NCBI GenBank assembly: GCA_036365515.1
Contig: CM070874.1
Location: 176,936,297-177,000,296 of the forward strand
Length of the DNA stretch: 64,000 nucleotides
Direction of reading: 5' to 3'
Origin: Torymus aiolomorphi
Taxonomy: Eukaryota; Arthropoda; Insecta; Hymenoptera; Torymidae
This document shows positions 8,061 to 21,694 of this stretch, in pieces; positions within the stretch are counted from its first letter, which is position 1, and every line of letters begins with the position of its first letter. Made by a program: the position numbers and the translations under genes. The notes beneath the pieces were generated by a model that worked only from the letters and a program-made list of their open reading frames with translations, ran no database searches and was not told the DNA's origin.

Positions 8061-10866
8061 TCTCTTAGCTTAATTTTTCTGTTGTTTTTGTTTATTAGTG
8101 TTTTGAGATTGTTAGGCAGACTGTTATAACAAGTAATGGCCCTTAAATAACTGATCTTGTTACTTATTCTTTTGTTTTGTTTTGGAACTATGATGCATTT
8201 CTTTCTCATGATGCTATTTGAATTTATAAACTTTTCTTTTAAATCTTCGTAATGATATAATAGAGATTCGTAAATGAATTGTTGATCTAAATTTAGTGGC
8301 TGTTTTTCATTTAAAAAGTTATTTTTGTTTATTATTTTGAGAATTCTGTACTGTGGAGTTTGAAGAGTTCTAGTTATGTTTATATATGCTGCTCCCCATG
8401 CAATTATGCCATAAGACATGATACTATGAAAAAGAGCGTAATAGAGCATCCTTAGATTTTGTTGCAATAGTATTTTGGTAAGTTTATAAAAAATAAAGAT
8501 TAAATATTTTGATTTATTGTAAATATTTGTGATGTGGTTTTCTCATCTCATGTTACTATCAATGGTTATTCCTAGGTATTTGGTACTGTCAACTCTTGTT
8601 ATTTGTTTTTCTTGTATACAGATATTTAAATTTCCCGGAGTGCTGTTTCGTGTACTTCCAAATTCCATGTAAACTGTTTTATCAATATTTAAGGATAGTT
8701 TGTTTAGAGTCAACCAGTTAGATACTTTATTGAGGTATAGGTTCATTTTTATTTCTACTTCTAGCCATTATTTTCCTCTTACAATTATTGCAATGTCGTC
8801 AGTAAAAGTCAATATTGAAAGTTCTGGTATAGTTTGAAACATGTCATTTATGTAGATAATAAATAATAATGGTCCTAATATTGTTCCTTGGGGACTCCCA
8901 TTTGTATTATATCGAATGTGCTATTTGAATTGTTTACTTTTACTCTTTGTTTTCTGTTATCTAAGTAGCTTTTTAGTAGTTTGTAAACTTTACCTCTTAT
9001 TCCATAGTTGTATAGTTTATTGAGAAGTATCTTATGATCCACTGTGTCAAATGCCTTGGCAAGATCAAGAAAGATGGCTGCTATAGGTTCACTTTGATCT
9101 ATTTGATTGTATATTAAGCTTGTGAGAACATTTAGTGCATATTTAGTACTTTTATTTTTTCTGAAGCCGAATTGTTTCTGTGATATAATTTTGTTTTTAT
9201 CTAGAAAGCTTAGTAACCGTTTGTGTAATAATTTTTCAAATATTTCTGCGATATTGGAGATAAGTGATTTTGGTCTATAGTTGTTTGGTAAATGTTCTTC
9301 TTTTCCTTTGTATATCGGAATGACTTGAGCTATTTTTAGTGCATGTGGTCAGACACCATGTTCTATGCATGTGTTGTAGATGTCTACAAGTGGTTTGCTG
9401 ATGTGTTGTTTTAGTGTTTTTATAACTTGTGCATCTATTTTATCTATACTTCCTTTTTTGTTCTTTAAACTTGTGATAATGTCATTCATTTCAATTTGGT
9501 TAGTTGGGAATAGATACATGGTTTTGGTATTCATGGGTGGCATTTGTAAATTTTCATTTTGAGTAGTTACTATCTTCTCACTCATTTTTCTTCCTATATT
9601 ACAAAAGTATTCATTCATCTTTTCTGCTATTTGAGTTGAGTCAGTGATTTTTATATTGTTATTTTTTAGGTAGTTTATGTTATTATTAGTATTGGTTTCT
9701 TTTCCAAGTTTTTTATTAATTATCTTCCAAAGATTTTTTTGGTTATTTTGGTTCTTTTCTATTTGTTTTTTATCATAGCCATTTTTGCTTCGTTTATAGT
9801 TTGGTTTAATATTTTTACATAATTCTTGTAAGTATCTTTTTTTGATGTATTTTGTGGGTCTTTTTTCCATATGTTGTATAATTTTTCTTTCGTTTCACAT
9901 TATGTAATTATGGCTTTGGTTATCCAGCATTTTCTGGGTGTAGATTTTATTTTTTATTGTTATTAGTTGTTTCAGATTCATATATGCATTTTTTAATTTT
10001 GAGTATCAGCTGATGTAGTGCTTTGTTTGGGTCTGTGGTTATGGAGATATCTCCCCAGTTAATGTTATTACTTATAGTTTTTAATTTATTATAATTTATT
10101 GTTTTGTAATTTGTTTTGTTATCATTTTTTTTATCTTCTTTATAGACATTAATATCGGGTAATGATTATTAAAAGGTGTTGTTATCGTATAACTTTTGTG
10201 CGCACTTTTATCAAGTTTTAAGTAAATATTGTCTATGCAAGTTCCTTTATCAATGTCACTGTTTGCTGGCCTAGTTATTTAATTGAATCCTGGGTGATAT
10301 CCATTTTCTAATAGGATCTGTAAAAACTCTTGGTCTATTATTTCATTACTGTTTATGTCTATGTTAAAGTCACCGATTATTAGGTTATTTATAAATTTTT
10401 TGTTCATTATCAACAGTTCTTTGAAATATATTATAAATTCTGTTTTCTTTAAGCTATGACATCTGTATAATGCTGATATTAGTATTTGTTTGTTATTTCC
10501 CATTATTATTGTTGAATTTATTATTTTAAGTTTGTTTATTTCAGTTACCTCAGTTGTTTCAATTAATTTATTGTCTATGTACATAACGACCCCATCATTC
10601 TGATTTATTCTACTATTATTGTAAAATATTTTGTATCCGTTTATATTGAAGTATTCATGATGATCCATATTCCAAGTTTCAGTAAAAATTATAATACATG
10701 GTTTTACTGTAAGGCTCTTTAAGAATATTAGTAATTTATTATAGTTGTGGTTCATGCTTCTTATATTTATGCATACAATGAGTTCTTTTTCAATATTCAG
10801 AAGTTTGTTAAGTTTACTTACTGTATCAACTATTTCATTGTTTATAATTTTCTCTGTTTCATCCAT
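8042..10866 (-). pseudogene. LINE ORF2, APE endonuclease and reverse transcriptase (broken)
   Basis: N-terminal AP-like endonuclease motifs are clear: NIRSMNHN, FTETW, RCHSLKK, IIGDFNID, CIDNIYL and NHYP. After a stop at 10279 and a frame change near 10150 comes a linker, NLWKIINKKLGK, EYFCNIGRKM, a stop near 9348, then RT blocks YRPKSLISNIAEIFEK, QFGFRKNKSTK, FLDLAKAFDTV, a damaged GVPQG box, FTDDIAII in place of the YADD box near 8790-8815, STKYLGITID, and the C-terminal LPNNLKTL...LREWTKIN. It would nick target DNA and copy the RNA, but at least four lesions make it inactive. Confidence 0.85.
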
Positions 10867-12352
10867 TTCTACTTATTGTATTTGTGAATGTTTGTCCAAT
10901 TAGTGATAGATCTTTGAAAGTTGATTGTGTAATTCTATTTATCATCCGTGTTGAAGTTGTCTCATTAGTTGGTACTGTAGGTTCCTCTTCATTTACTTTA
11001 TCTGTATGTTTTGTGTTTTCTACTTTACCAAAGTATCTTTGATAAGTAGGTTGTAATGGATAATCTGTTGCTTCTATATATCTTTTTATTTTCTTTTTTA
11101 AAATTTCACATTGATCACTATCAATTGCACTATGATTTACCTTATAATTTGTTTTATATTTTTTATTACTATAGTCACAGTTTGCACACTTTAAAGTGCT
11201 ACAATTGCATTTACTTTCTTCATGTGGTCCTGCACATTTAAAGCACATAACCTTGTTCGTGCATTTTTTGCCACCGTGTCCATAGCCAGCACATTTATTG
11301 CACGGATTTGTATTAATAATGTCACGGGCTCTGCAATTGTGATAGCCTATTAGAATTTTGCTTCTATTTTCCTTTATATGTTTATATATACTAGAAGTTA
11401 CTTCTATTATTTCACTATTTGATGTTTGGTTTGTGAAAATATGTAGCACTTTGCACTTTTCATCCATGTTGCTGAAGTTTCTTTGGTTTATGTCAGTTTC
11501 TACTTGTTTTTTGGTTGAGAAATGCTTATTTATTCCTATTACTTTCATTGTAGGTTTATGTATTTGTTCTTTTTCAATTTTAAAGTTTTCGTTTAGACTA
11601 TTTTTTAGATTTAATTCTATTTTCTCTACGCTTTCTACGCTCATACAGTTTATTATCACAGTGTCCTTGATTTTAGTATTAACATTTTTTGTTTGTACTG
11701 TTTTGTCATTAGTTATGTAATTGCACACAGTTTTCACGATATGTGTTTCATTTTCGCTGTTGGTTTTCTTGATGATAAGCTTTGGCACTTTTTTGTTTTT
11801 TGGCTTAATATTGCTTTGTGTAAGAACATTTGCATATGTTGCCCATGGTTGGTTTTCATTTTTGTTATTTTTTTCTTTTTCTTAGATTAGTAGTTTATTA
11901 AGTAGTTCATTTTTTTCTTGCAGTACCTGAACTATTCGTTTTAATAATTTGTTTTCTACTTTGTATTTTTCATTTTCACTTAGATCTTCATAGATGGTAT
12001 CATTTAGTGTTTTTCCTTTATTTGACTCTAGATATATTTCATTTAATATCTCTTGCTTCTGTAGTTCTCTGTCTTCGCCTTTGTATTGAGCTATAGAAGT
12101 AGCAGCAGGTCCGTTCAGTTCACCATATGGTAATTTTGGGGTTAGTGCAAAGTTAGGGTGATCTTGGCAGATGATAAATGAGTTGCTTAGAAATTTCACA
12201 GGTACACCAGCGTTATATTTTGTAACTACTTCGTTTGTGTGTTGAAATTCACCACATAAAATACACACTACTGCACCAACTTTTTGAGTTGAGTGACATT
12301 TATAGAATTTATTTAACGTAGTATCGGGCGGCTCCTTGCTACCCGACGCCAT
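10859..12352 (-). pseudogene. LINE ORF1, gag-like zinc-knuckle protein with one in-frame stop
   Basis: I start at 12352 (CCAACATGGCG, good context); an upstream ATG at 12385 is in frame too. The N-terminal part has a Cys-rich stretch CHSTQKVGAVVCILCGEFQH and a leucine-rich coiled-coil-like end. A single TAA at 11884-11882 is followed in the same frame by about 30 codons (KNENQPWATYANV) and then a 300-residue part with knuckles CNKCAGYGHGGKKC and CFKCAGPHEESKC and a third CxxC..H..C. ORF1 proteins bind the RNA of the element. With the stop ignored it is about 497 codons, so this was one ORF. The end (10859) overlaps the ORF2 ATG (10866) as ATGGATGA. Confidence 0.8.
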
Positions 12353-12447
12353 GTTGGCGTTCGTGATTTTCAAACGGCCACACATTAAACATTGAATGAG
12401 AAAAACGGGAACCCAATTTTGAATAATAGCGTGGGTATCGCATTACC

Positions 12448-12870
12448 TTAAATTACCTTTAATCATTCATTAACAAACTACATGTAATATAGGTATATTC
12501 TAATACTAACAATGGAGTATATCTCAAAAATGTACAAGTTATTATGTGGGATGAAATTACAATGACATCGAAGTATGCTTTTGAAGCAGTTGATCGTTTA
12601 TTTAAAGATTTATGCAGCAACAACGACGCTTTTGGTGGCAAAATAATAGTAGTTTCTGGTGATTTCCGTCAAACGTTACCTGTTGTTCGTTATGGGAATC
12701 GAAAATATGTATTTAAAAGATAATAAACGCATTAAAGATAATAATATAGAGTTTAAGCAATGACTATTAAATGTTGGTGATGACGTTATTAAAACCGAGT
12801 TCGAAATAAATAATGAAATTATTAATATTCCAAATGAAATTTTATCAAACGGTGATATTATAACAGAAAT
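12448..12870 (+). pseudogene. Helitron helicase, middle part
   Basis: After the TTAA the Helitron frame resumes as FKLPL, then VQVIMWDEITMTSKYAFE (Walker B), VDRLFKDLCSNNDAFGGKIIVVSGDFRQTLPVV, and later NNEIINIPNEILSNGDIITEIF, which in intact Helitrons precede the C-terminal helicase motifs. The C-terminal third is missing: at 12870 it changes into short repeats. Confidence 0.85.
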
Positions 12871-12871
12871 T

Positions 12872-12942
12872 TTTGTCCAAAAATTGCCCAAAAATAGTCC
12901 AAAAATAGTCCAAAAATAGTCCAAAAATTGTCCAAAAATTGA
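12872..12942 (+). repeat. Short tandem repeat, ~11-12 bp unit
   Basis: Six imperfect copies of a GTCCAAAAATA-like unit in a row at the broken end of the Helitron. Replication slippage is the simplest explanation. Confidence 0.8.
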
Positions 12943-15302
<2,360 letters not shown>

Positions 15303-15329
15303 TCTTCCTATATTATATAGAGGAATGTT

Positions 15330-15535
15330 ACCACGTAGCCCGCCTCGCCCCCTCCACACCTCCTCGCCCTCTTCTCGCCCCCTCCTCACCACCTCGTCAC
15401 CCCCTCCGCGCCCCCCTCCTCAAAATAACGTAAAATTCCGTCATTTTTTACGTTATTTCGTAACTTATTATTCTATTAGACTCCCCCCTCACCCCCTCCT
15501 CACCATTCCTCACCACCCCCCCTCAATGTCTCTTA
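15330..15535 (+). repeat. C-rich low-complexity sequence
   Basis: Long runs of CCCCCTC/CACC words on one strand. No gene. Confidence 0.8.
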
Positions 15536-15604
15536 AACAACAGCTTTACATGACTTTTCCTGTTAGAAAAATTTTTAGAAGCAATTCTTTTGGAATTGTT
15601 TTTT

Positions 15605-15792
15605 AGAAAGATATAAATGTGCAGTTAAAAACAATTCTATTGTTCATAAAAATTTTTATCAGTATAATATAAACATATATATATTATATACTATTAACAG
15701 TTTTCCATGCCACCCGAGAGGTACTGTGAATAGGCGCGTTCGATTTTGTTAGTGGTATCCTTCTCCTGGAGACCTACATAACCACTATTTCA
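15605..15792 (+). repeat. Left inverted repeat around helicase unit
   Basis: 15696-15792 (starting AACAGTTTTCCATGCCACC) is an inverted copy of 28673-28769, sharing GAGGTACTGTGAATAGGC, AGTGGTATCC and TAACCACT blocks. Weaker similarity extends outward to about 15605 and 28855 (AGAAAGATATAAATGT). Together they bracket the second helicase unit. Confidence 0.75.
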
Positions 15793-15871
15793 TTATCCTT
15801 TCTTTCTGTTATTATTTTTAAACTTTTTACCTAAAAAAAAAAAACATAAATTATTACTATTAATATTTTTT

Positions 15872-17167
15872 TAACCGTTGTGCGGTAGAAGTCATACAGT
15901 TATAAGATTATCTATTCATACAGAAAATCAACAGAAGATTATTTTTGATGAAAACAATGTATTAAATGCATTAAATAAATGGGAAACTACATTAACAGCA
16001 TGGTTTACGTTAAATAAAAATGATGATTTTGCAAAAAAAATAAAATATGTAAACACACCAAAATATTATATTTTTTCTAATGAAAAAAAAAGTGGTTAAA
16101 ACGTTCAAAACAGCGAATAAATAAGGCTATAGGTAGATTAAATGTAGTATCACCGAAAGACACTGAACGTTTTTTCCTTAAACTAATACTTAATGGAGTA
16201 AAAGGAGCAACATCATTTAATGATCTAAGAACTTGCGAAAATAAAACATATAATACTTATAGAGAAATTGCTATTATCATGGGTTTAGTCGAACACGTAA
16301 CACAAATTTATAATATTTTCGAAGAAGCATGTCAAATAATGCTTCCCTTCCAGTTACGAAAATTTTTTGCTACTTTTCTTTTATGCGAAAACATTCAAGG
16401 TAATATTATTAGGGAAAAATATAAACAATTTTTTACAGAAGATTTTAGTGTAGATAAAGAAAATAAAGCACTTGACATATCAATGGATTATTGAATACTG
16501 AAGAAATTTGATGTAACGATTTTGGTTTACCTGAAACAGATATAAACGAAATATGTGAAATAGATGAATTTAATTTAGAAATTATAAACTACAGTAAAGA
16601 AAAATTTAATAATATGTTCAATCAATTGAATGAAGACCAAAAATATATTTTTGAAACAATAATAAATAATATCAATAAAATGTATTTCATAGATGGTCCA
16701 GGTGGTTCAGAAAAAACTTTTTAATAAAAAACATTGATTCATTATTTCATTACAATAAAAAAAAAAATTTGTATCAATGGCTTGGACAGGTATAGCATCT
16801 ATTTTGTTACCTAAAGGTATGACAAGCCATCGAACGTTCCGATTATCACTAGATTTATCTAATATTGAAACTGTTTTCCTAAAATTAGAATCAGATAAAA
16901 AAAATTCAGAGAAGTTGAAGTTATTATCTGGGACGAAGCTTCAATGATATCTAAAAAAGCTTTGGAAATCGTAGATAAAACTTTAAAAGATGTATGTTAT
17001 AATAATAATCCCTTTGGGGGAAAATTAATTATTTTAGGTGGAGATTTTATCAAAATCTTCCAGTAGTAAAAAATGGATTTAGAAATAGAATTATAAAAGA
17101 ATCCATTAAACATTCATATGTTTGGCCTTTATTTAATATTTTTAAATTCAAAATAAATATACGTACT
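15872..17167 (+). pseudogene. Helitron-type PIF1 helicase, N-terminal part (second unit)
   Basis: Begins abruptly as CGRSHTVIRLSIHTENQQK and continues TTLTAWFTLNKNDDFAKK, a frame change after 16098, KAIGRLNVVSPKDTERFFLKL, VKGATSFNDLRTCENKTY, FATFLLCENI, NEDQKYIFETI, the Walker A region MYFIDGPGGSEKTF (16679-16722; consensus GGPGGTGKT) and Walker B VEVIIWDEASM (16913-16945), then GGKLIILGGDF. The whole Rep half of a Helitron protein is absent. Several stops. It is split at GTACT (17163-17167) by the BEL element and resumes at 24905. Confidence 0.85.
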
Positions 17168-18158
17168 TGTTTGAGAAAGCCATAGTTATAGTCATATGAG
17201 TACATGCTGTCGGTGTTGAAATAAATTTGAGTCACACACATAAGTAAATAAAACTTCAATATATTATATTAGTTCTAAGTCGCATCATAAATACATTCTG
17301 GTTTATAAAATTACAAAGTTCATAACGGAGTTTAATTTTCATTAATTCTAATAATAAGTAACAGCAGTTAACAATGATTCTAAAGATTCGCATTCAAGTA
17401 ATAATCTGAGTTGAAATGGTTTTTGTGCGAATGATATAACTGAGTGAATCTTAACAAGTAGTGTGTACACAGTAACAATTGAGTAATAAGTACTTAGACG
17501 AATGTAGTTGCAATCTCTCACTAGAGATGACTAACCTGTGTCGCACAATGAGTTTGGCCAAATTTGAGTATATCCGTTAAATGATATATATTCAATGAGT
17601 GATGCTAACGAGTCTTGCTAATTCTAATGAGTGAGTGAAACGCTTGCCTTGACTCTGCCGCAACTCGCTGCTGATGGTAGAAGATGCTGCTTGCACGAGT
17701 GCTGCAGATAAACTGCAACGGTGAGTTGCTCCAGCGATGCAGTGGTCAAAGCAAGGAGATGAGTTTTCCTTGATGAGTAGAGCCAGAGATGAGAAGAGCC
17801 AGTGAAACTGATAAGTAGAGCCGATTAGAATACTGAGAAAATCCGATGGAGAATTGCAGTGTAGTTGCCGACCGGTGTTATCTCGTGGTGAGCTAGATGC
17901 AGAGAGAGCGAGACCTTAATCCACTTCCGTCTTCTTCATTAAATTTGTATCACATGACTCTAATCAAATTGCTACCTCTCATATTTGCATATAAGAGTGT
18001 GAGAAAGATAGAAATATCGCGAATATACTGCATGAATCAGTACAGCGTCTCAGCTGTTCCGCCGAGACGCGGCGAGGTGCTGCCGCGCCGTAGCTGCGCC
18101 GTGAGTCGAGCCGAGCTGAGCGTAACCGCGGGAATTCAAATTGCTGAATTCCCAAACA
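17168..18158 (-). repeat. BEL/Pao 3' LTR
   Basis: Bounded by TG and CA and the GTACT duplication. On the minus strand it is preceded by the purine-rich GGCGGGCGGAA just inside the element (18159-18172), the expected polypurine tract. Confidence 0.93.
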
Positions 18159-18187
18159 TTCCGCCCGCCATCAACCGAAAGGTTGAT

Positions 18188-19436
18188 TTAATTTCCGGTT
18201 GGCACTGGCAAGATGGCGAGTTTTGCAATTGGACGTGTTAGTTGAGTGGAGGCCGTCTTGATCGTAACAACCCTGGTGAGATTGTCAGTTCCAGGATGAA
18301 GTTGAGTGACTCTTGCGAGTGGCCATTTGCTTGGTGGTGAGTGTTCATCCGTGAGTAGAACCATGGAATCCACTTTTATCTCATGAGAGGGATGATGCCA
18401 TTTAGAAATAGATTGAAGCCGTTGAAGGTATTGAGTTGACCAATGCTTCCAAAATTGCTGAGTGATCCGTTGAATGAGTTGCCACTTGGAAAGCCTTGAT
18501 TCGTTGAGGTTTAGTAAACTTGGTTCAGGCACCGAGTTCAATGCCTTGCCGATGAGAAAATGTCCGGGTGTGAGTGCGTTGATATCTTCTGGATCTTCAC
18601 TGAGTGGTTCTAGCGGCCTTGAGTTGAGTAATGCTTCTATTTGAGTGAGCAAGGTTGCTGAAGCTTCAAAGGTGAGTAGAGTGTCCCCAATGGCCCGTCG
18701 CAGGTGAAATTTAACTGATTTCACTACTGCTTCCCACTTGCTTCCCATCTGAGGTGCAGCAGGTGGGTTGAATATTCATTGGGTTCCCTCGTTGGTTAGT
18801 GGTTGTACAAAATTGAGTTTTCATGTTGACCTTGTGAGACAAGAATCTTCAGTTCCCTTGCTACTCCGATGAAGTTTGTTCCGCAGTCTGAGTATAGTTT
18901 AGAAGATATTCCTCTCCTTGAGGTGAACCGTCTGTAAGCCGCTAAGAATCCGTCCGTTGAGTAATCACTGACCAGTTCTAGAGGAACAGCTGAAGTTGAG
19001 AAGCACACAAAGATACAAATCCAGCATTTGTATGTTTTGGACCCACGACCTTTCCATGAGTTAATGGTGATTGGCTCGGCGTAATCGATCCCAGTGTGAG
19101 TGAAAGGGGGTGATGGGGTGACCCTGGCCATGGGTAATTGCCCCATGAGTTGCTGAGCCCGTTCAGCCCGATACTGTGTGCAAGTCACACACTTTAAAAT
19201 ATGTGACTTGACCGGTGCTCTGTCTCCTATTATCCAAAATTCCTGCCGAGTGTGTGCCAGGGTGAGTTGAGCGCCACCGTGCAGAGTTGAGAGATGAGCG
19301 TTCCAAATGATCAGTGAGGTGAGTTGACTGATCCGTGGGATAATTGCTGGGTGTTTCGAGTGATGATCGAGTTGAGTTTTTTGAAGCCGCCCTCCTACTC
19401 GAACAATTCCTGTTGAGTCTATCTAGGCAGTCATTG
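18188..19436 (-). pseudogene. BEL/Pao integrase
   Basis: GIVRVGGRLQK, HARQEFWIIG-like and KCVTCTQYRAERAQQLMGQLP (zinc-binding region), then PFTHTGIDYAEPI (first catalytic Asp), YSDCGTNFIG (second Asp) and, after a frame break near 18780, MGSKWEAVVKSVKFHL (Glu-containing block), ALLNSRPLEPL, TPGHFLIGKAL and a DUF-like C-terminal KWPLARVTQLHPG. Inserts element DNA into the host genome; broken by frameshifts. Confidence 0.88.
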
Positions 19437-19640
19437 TAAAGCTTCCAAAGTATCCTTGACGACTTTTGCAACATGTGGCCGAGCGTTGTCGTGCTGAAAA
19501 ATCACTTTGTCATGTCTTTTGGCATATTGGGGGCGTTTAAGCTTCTCAATTCTCTGCTCAATTTCAACAGTTGCTGTTGATAATGTTCTCCAGTGATAGT
19601 TTCGTTAGGCTGGAGTAGCTCGTAATAGTTTACGGTTGAA
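19437..19640 (-). pseudogene. Mariner transposase fragment inserted in BEL pol
   Basis: Reads YYELLQPNETITGEHYQQQ, then (frame change) RHDKVIFQHDNARPHVAKVVKDTLE: the mariner signature with the second catalytic Asp of DD34D. Only about 200 bp, with no TIR seen. It sits between RNase H and the integrase; BEL coding resumes right after as DSTGIVRVGGRLQKTQ. Confidence 0.8.
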
Positions 19641-20705
19641 GACATGGTTTCTTGGGACTTGAGAATTGTTCAGCATAATGAGTTCTGAGTGGAAATGAAC
19701 TTGCTGAATTTTCTTGACCCAGAAGAGTTTTGCCTTGATGAGTAGATCAGTGGTGAGTTTCGATTCATGATGAGATTTTCCTTTAGCCTTGAATCGATCG
19801 CATGCGAGCATTACCCATCCAGTTATTCTTATAAGTTGAGTGAATGATGAGTAATGATCGATGATGTCCCACAATTTGCTTGAGTTTGACTTGGCTGCGG
19901 TGAGTGTGACTTTAGCCCTCATTTCTGGAAGGTTGGTTTCTTGAATAGAGGTTGCTTGAGAAGGCCAAGCTGATTCCTCCTGGCAGAGCCAACTTGATCC
20001 ATACCACCATAATTGATGCTCTCTGAGTTGCGAAGTGAGTAATCTGCGCGAGGCACAATCCGCTGGATTGTCTGCTCCAGGCACATGTCTCCATTGTGCT
20101 CTTGGAATGAGTTCTTGTATGAGTGCAACTCTGTTTCCAACGAAATCCTTCCATCGTGAGGGGTGCGAGCGTATCCATGTGAGTACTACCTTAGCATCTG
20201 CCCACAGATAAATTTGTGAAATTGGCAATCGTGAGTTGTCCAAAACGTGTTTTGCCAGCTTCGTGAGTAACACTGCCGCTCCCAATTCCAATCTTGGGAT
20301 TGACAGTCGTTTGAGTGGTGCCACTTTTGTTTTGGAGATGAGGAACAATGTTGTTGAGTGTGATTTGAATGTTGTGGTTTTGACGTAAAGAACTGCGGCC
20401 ATCGCCTGTTGTGAAGCATCCGAGAAGCCGTGAAGTTCCACAACTGAGTTATCCTGAATGCCTAACCACCGAGGTATGGCGATTGTCTTCAAGTGTGTGA
20501 GATCTTCTAGGATGTGCAGCCATTTCTTCACAATTGAGTTTGGCAGTGATTCGTCCCAAGAAAGCTTATGAAGCCACAGTTCTTGTAGGAGGATTTTTGG
20601 GGTGATTATGACCGGTGAGATTATTCCAATGGGATCGTAAAGTTGAGATACTTCCAACAGTATAATCCGTTTAGTGATCATCTCCTGGTGAGGTGGCAGA
20701 GTCAT
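19605..20705 (-). pseudogene. BEL/Pao connection and RNase H region
   Basis: An open frame of 366 codons: LEVSQLYDPIGIISPVIITPK and LQELWLHKLSWDESLP (Pao peptidase-like family), LHGFSDASQQAMAAVLYV, LIPRLELGAAVLL-type, IYLWADAKVVLTWIRSHPSRWKDFV and HVPGADNPADCASR, the RNase H acidic set. It ends by running into the inserted mariner fragment at about 19640. Confidence 0.9.
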
Positions 20706-20735
20706 TCTGAAGGTGAGCTGGTCCGAGTGTGGAAG

Positions 20736-21692
20736 TCATTTCATCCCGAGTATATTTGTAGCGCAATCATCTAGAGGTACAGCTTTTTCGGCTGCTGGCT
20801 CTTTGAGAAATTCTTTGAGGAAGCCAGGTGAGTTTGAATTCCATTTTGCTAATGGAAAACCGCCCGCCGTGCAGAGAGCGGTTAACTGCTTGGCCTTTTC
20901 GATGAGAATTTCCGTTGATGCAGCTCCACCGAAGATATCATCCACATACCTTCCAAAGAGTAGTGAGTCTACCGCAAGTGGATAATTGTCTCCTTCATCC
21001 TTGACCAGCTGAAGGAGTGCCCGAATTGCTAAATACGGAGCTGCTCGTGTTCCATAGGTCACTGTAGTCAACTGAAAGTGAGTGAGTTGACCCGTTGCAT
21101 CTACCCACAAAATGCGTTGTAGATTCCAATCCTGAGGATGAACTTAATCTGACGATACATTTTAGTAATGTCAGTTGAGAATACAAATTGCTGAGTTCGA
21201 GTCCATATGAGAACATCTACAATGTTAGGTGAAAGGTTAGGTCCAGTATGCATGATATCGCTGAGTGAGTTTCCATTTGTGGTGAGTGCTGATCCGTTGA
21301 ATACTGCTCTGAGTTTTGTTGTTAAACTATCTTCTCGTAATACTCCATGGTGAGGAGGATAGTAAGATGGTTTGGCAGATATTTCCTGTTGAGGGATCTG
21401 CACCATATGGCCCAATTTGCAGTATTCATCCATGAACGCATAGTACCTTTCCTTGTAGATGCTTTCTTGATTGCATTTTGTGAGTATTCTCCTGAGGCAT
21501 GCTTGAGCTTTTCCAAAAGAGATTCCAAGTACATCTGCAGAGTTTGTGAGAGGTAATCTGACTTGGTAACGTCCATCAGTATCTCCCGTTTGAGTTTCAA
21601 TAAAATTTTGTTCACACAATGCTTCTTCCTTGTTGAGTTTGACTGCAGAAGTTAAGGGTGGCTCTTCTTGAACCCAAAAGCGCGTGAGTAGT
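20736..21692 (-). pseudogene. BEL/Pao reverse transcriptase
   Basis: RYQVRLPLTNSADVLG, YYAFMDEYCKLGHM, YYPPHHGVLREDSLTTKLRAVFNGSA, DVLIWTRTQQFVFSTDITKMYRQI (motif A aspartate), then after a frameshift near 21130 VTYGTRAAPYLAIR and the catalytic FGRYVDDIFGG (about 20930-20960). The frame ends NILGMK at TGA where relatives have a Trp codon, and continues in frame as LPHSDQLTFR. Synthesises DNA from the element RNA; inactive here. Confidence 0.9.
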
Positions 21693-21694
21693 TC

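Larger units (their letters stand above)
6756..12386 (-). mobile_element. Nearly full-length non-LTR retrotransposon with three ORFs
   Basis: On the minus strand the order is ORF1 (gag-like, zinc knuckles), ORF2 (APE endonuclease plus RT, broken), ORF3 (360 codons, intact), a short 3' region and an A-run (poly-T at 6756-6767 on +). ORF1-ORF2 and ORF2-ORF3 both overlap by a few bases around an ATG, the arrangement that supports termination-reinitiation in some LINEs. The 5' leader is very short: the likely ORF1 start (12352) lies only about 35 bp from the inner edge of the inverted repeat. Confidence 0.8.
6626..12447. mobile_element. TTAA-flanked inverted-repeat unit containing a LINE
   Basis: The unit is bounded by TTAA on both sides (6622-6625; 12448-12451), and the Helitron frame is restored when it is removed. 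Its ends are inverted repeats of about 65-70 bp: left GGTGATGTGATATCCAC, right (complement) GGTAATGCGATACCCAC, 14 of 17 identical, continuing through GGAACCCA and GAGAAAAA blocks. TTAA targets are used by piggyBac- and Kolobok-type transposons; no such transposase is present. Nearly all the interior is a LINE on the minus strand, so this is either a MITE hit by a LINE or a composite unit. Confidence 0.75.

Noticed and set aside
11358..11720. Plus-strand hydrophobic frames at 11.0-11.9 kb
   Set aside because: Antisense to LINE ORF1; hydrophobic because they are the complement of Lys/Asn-rich codons.
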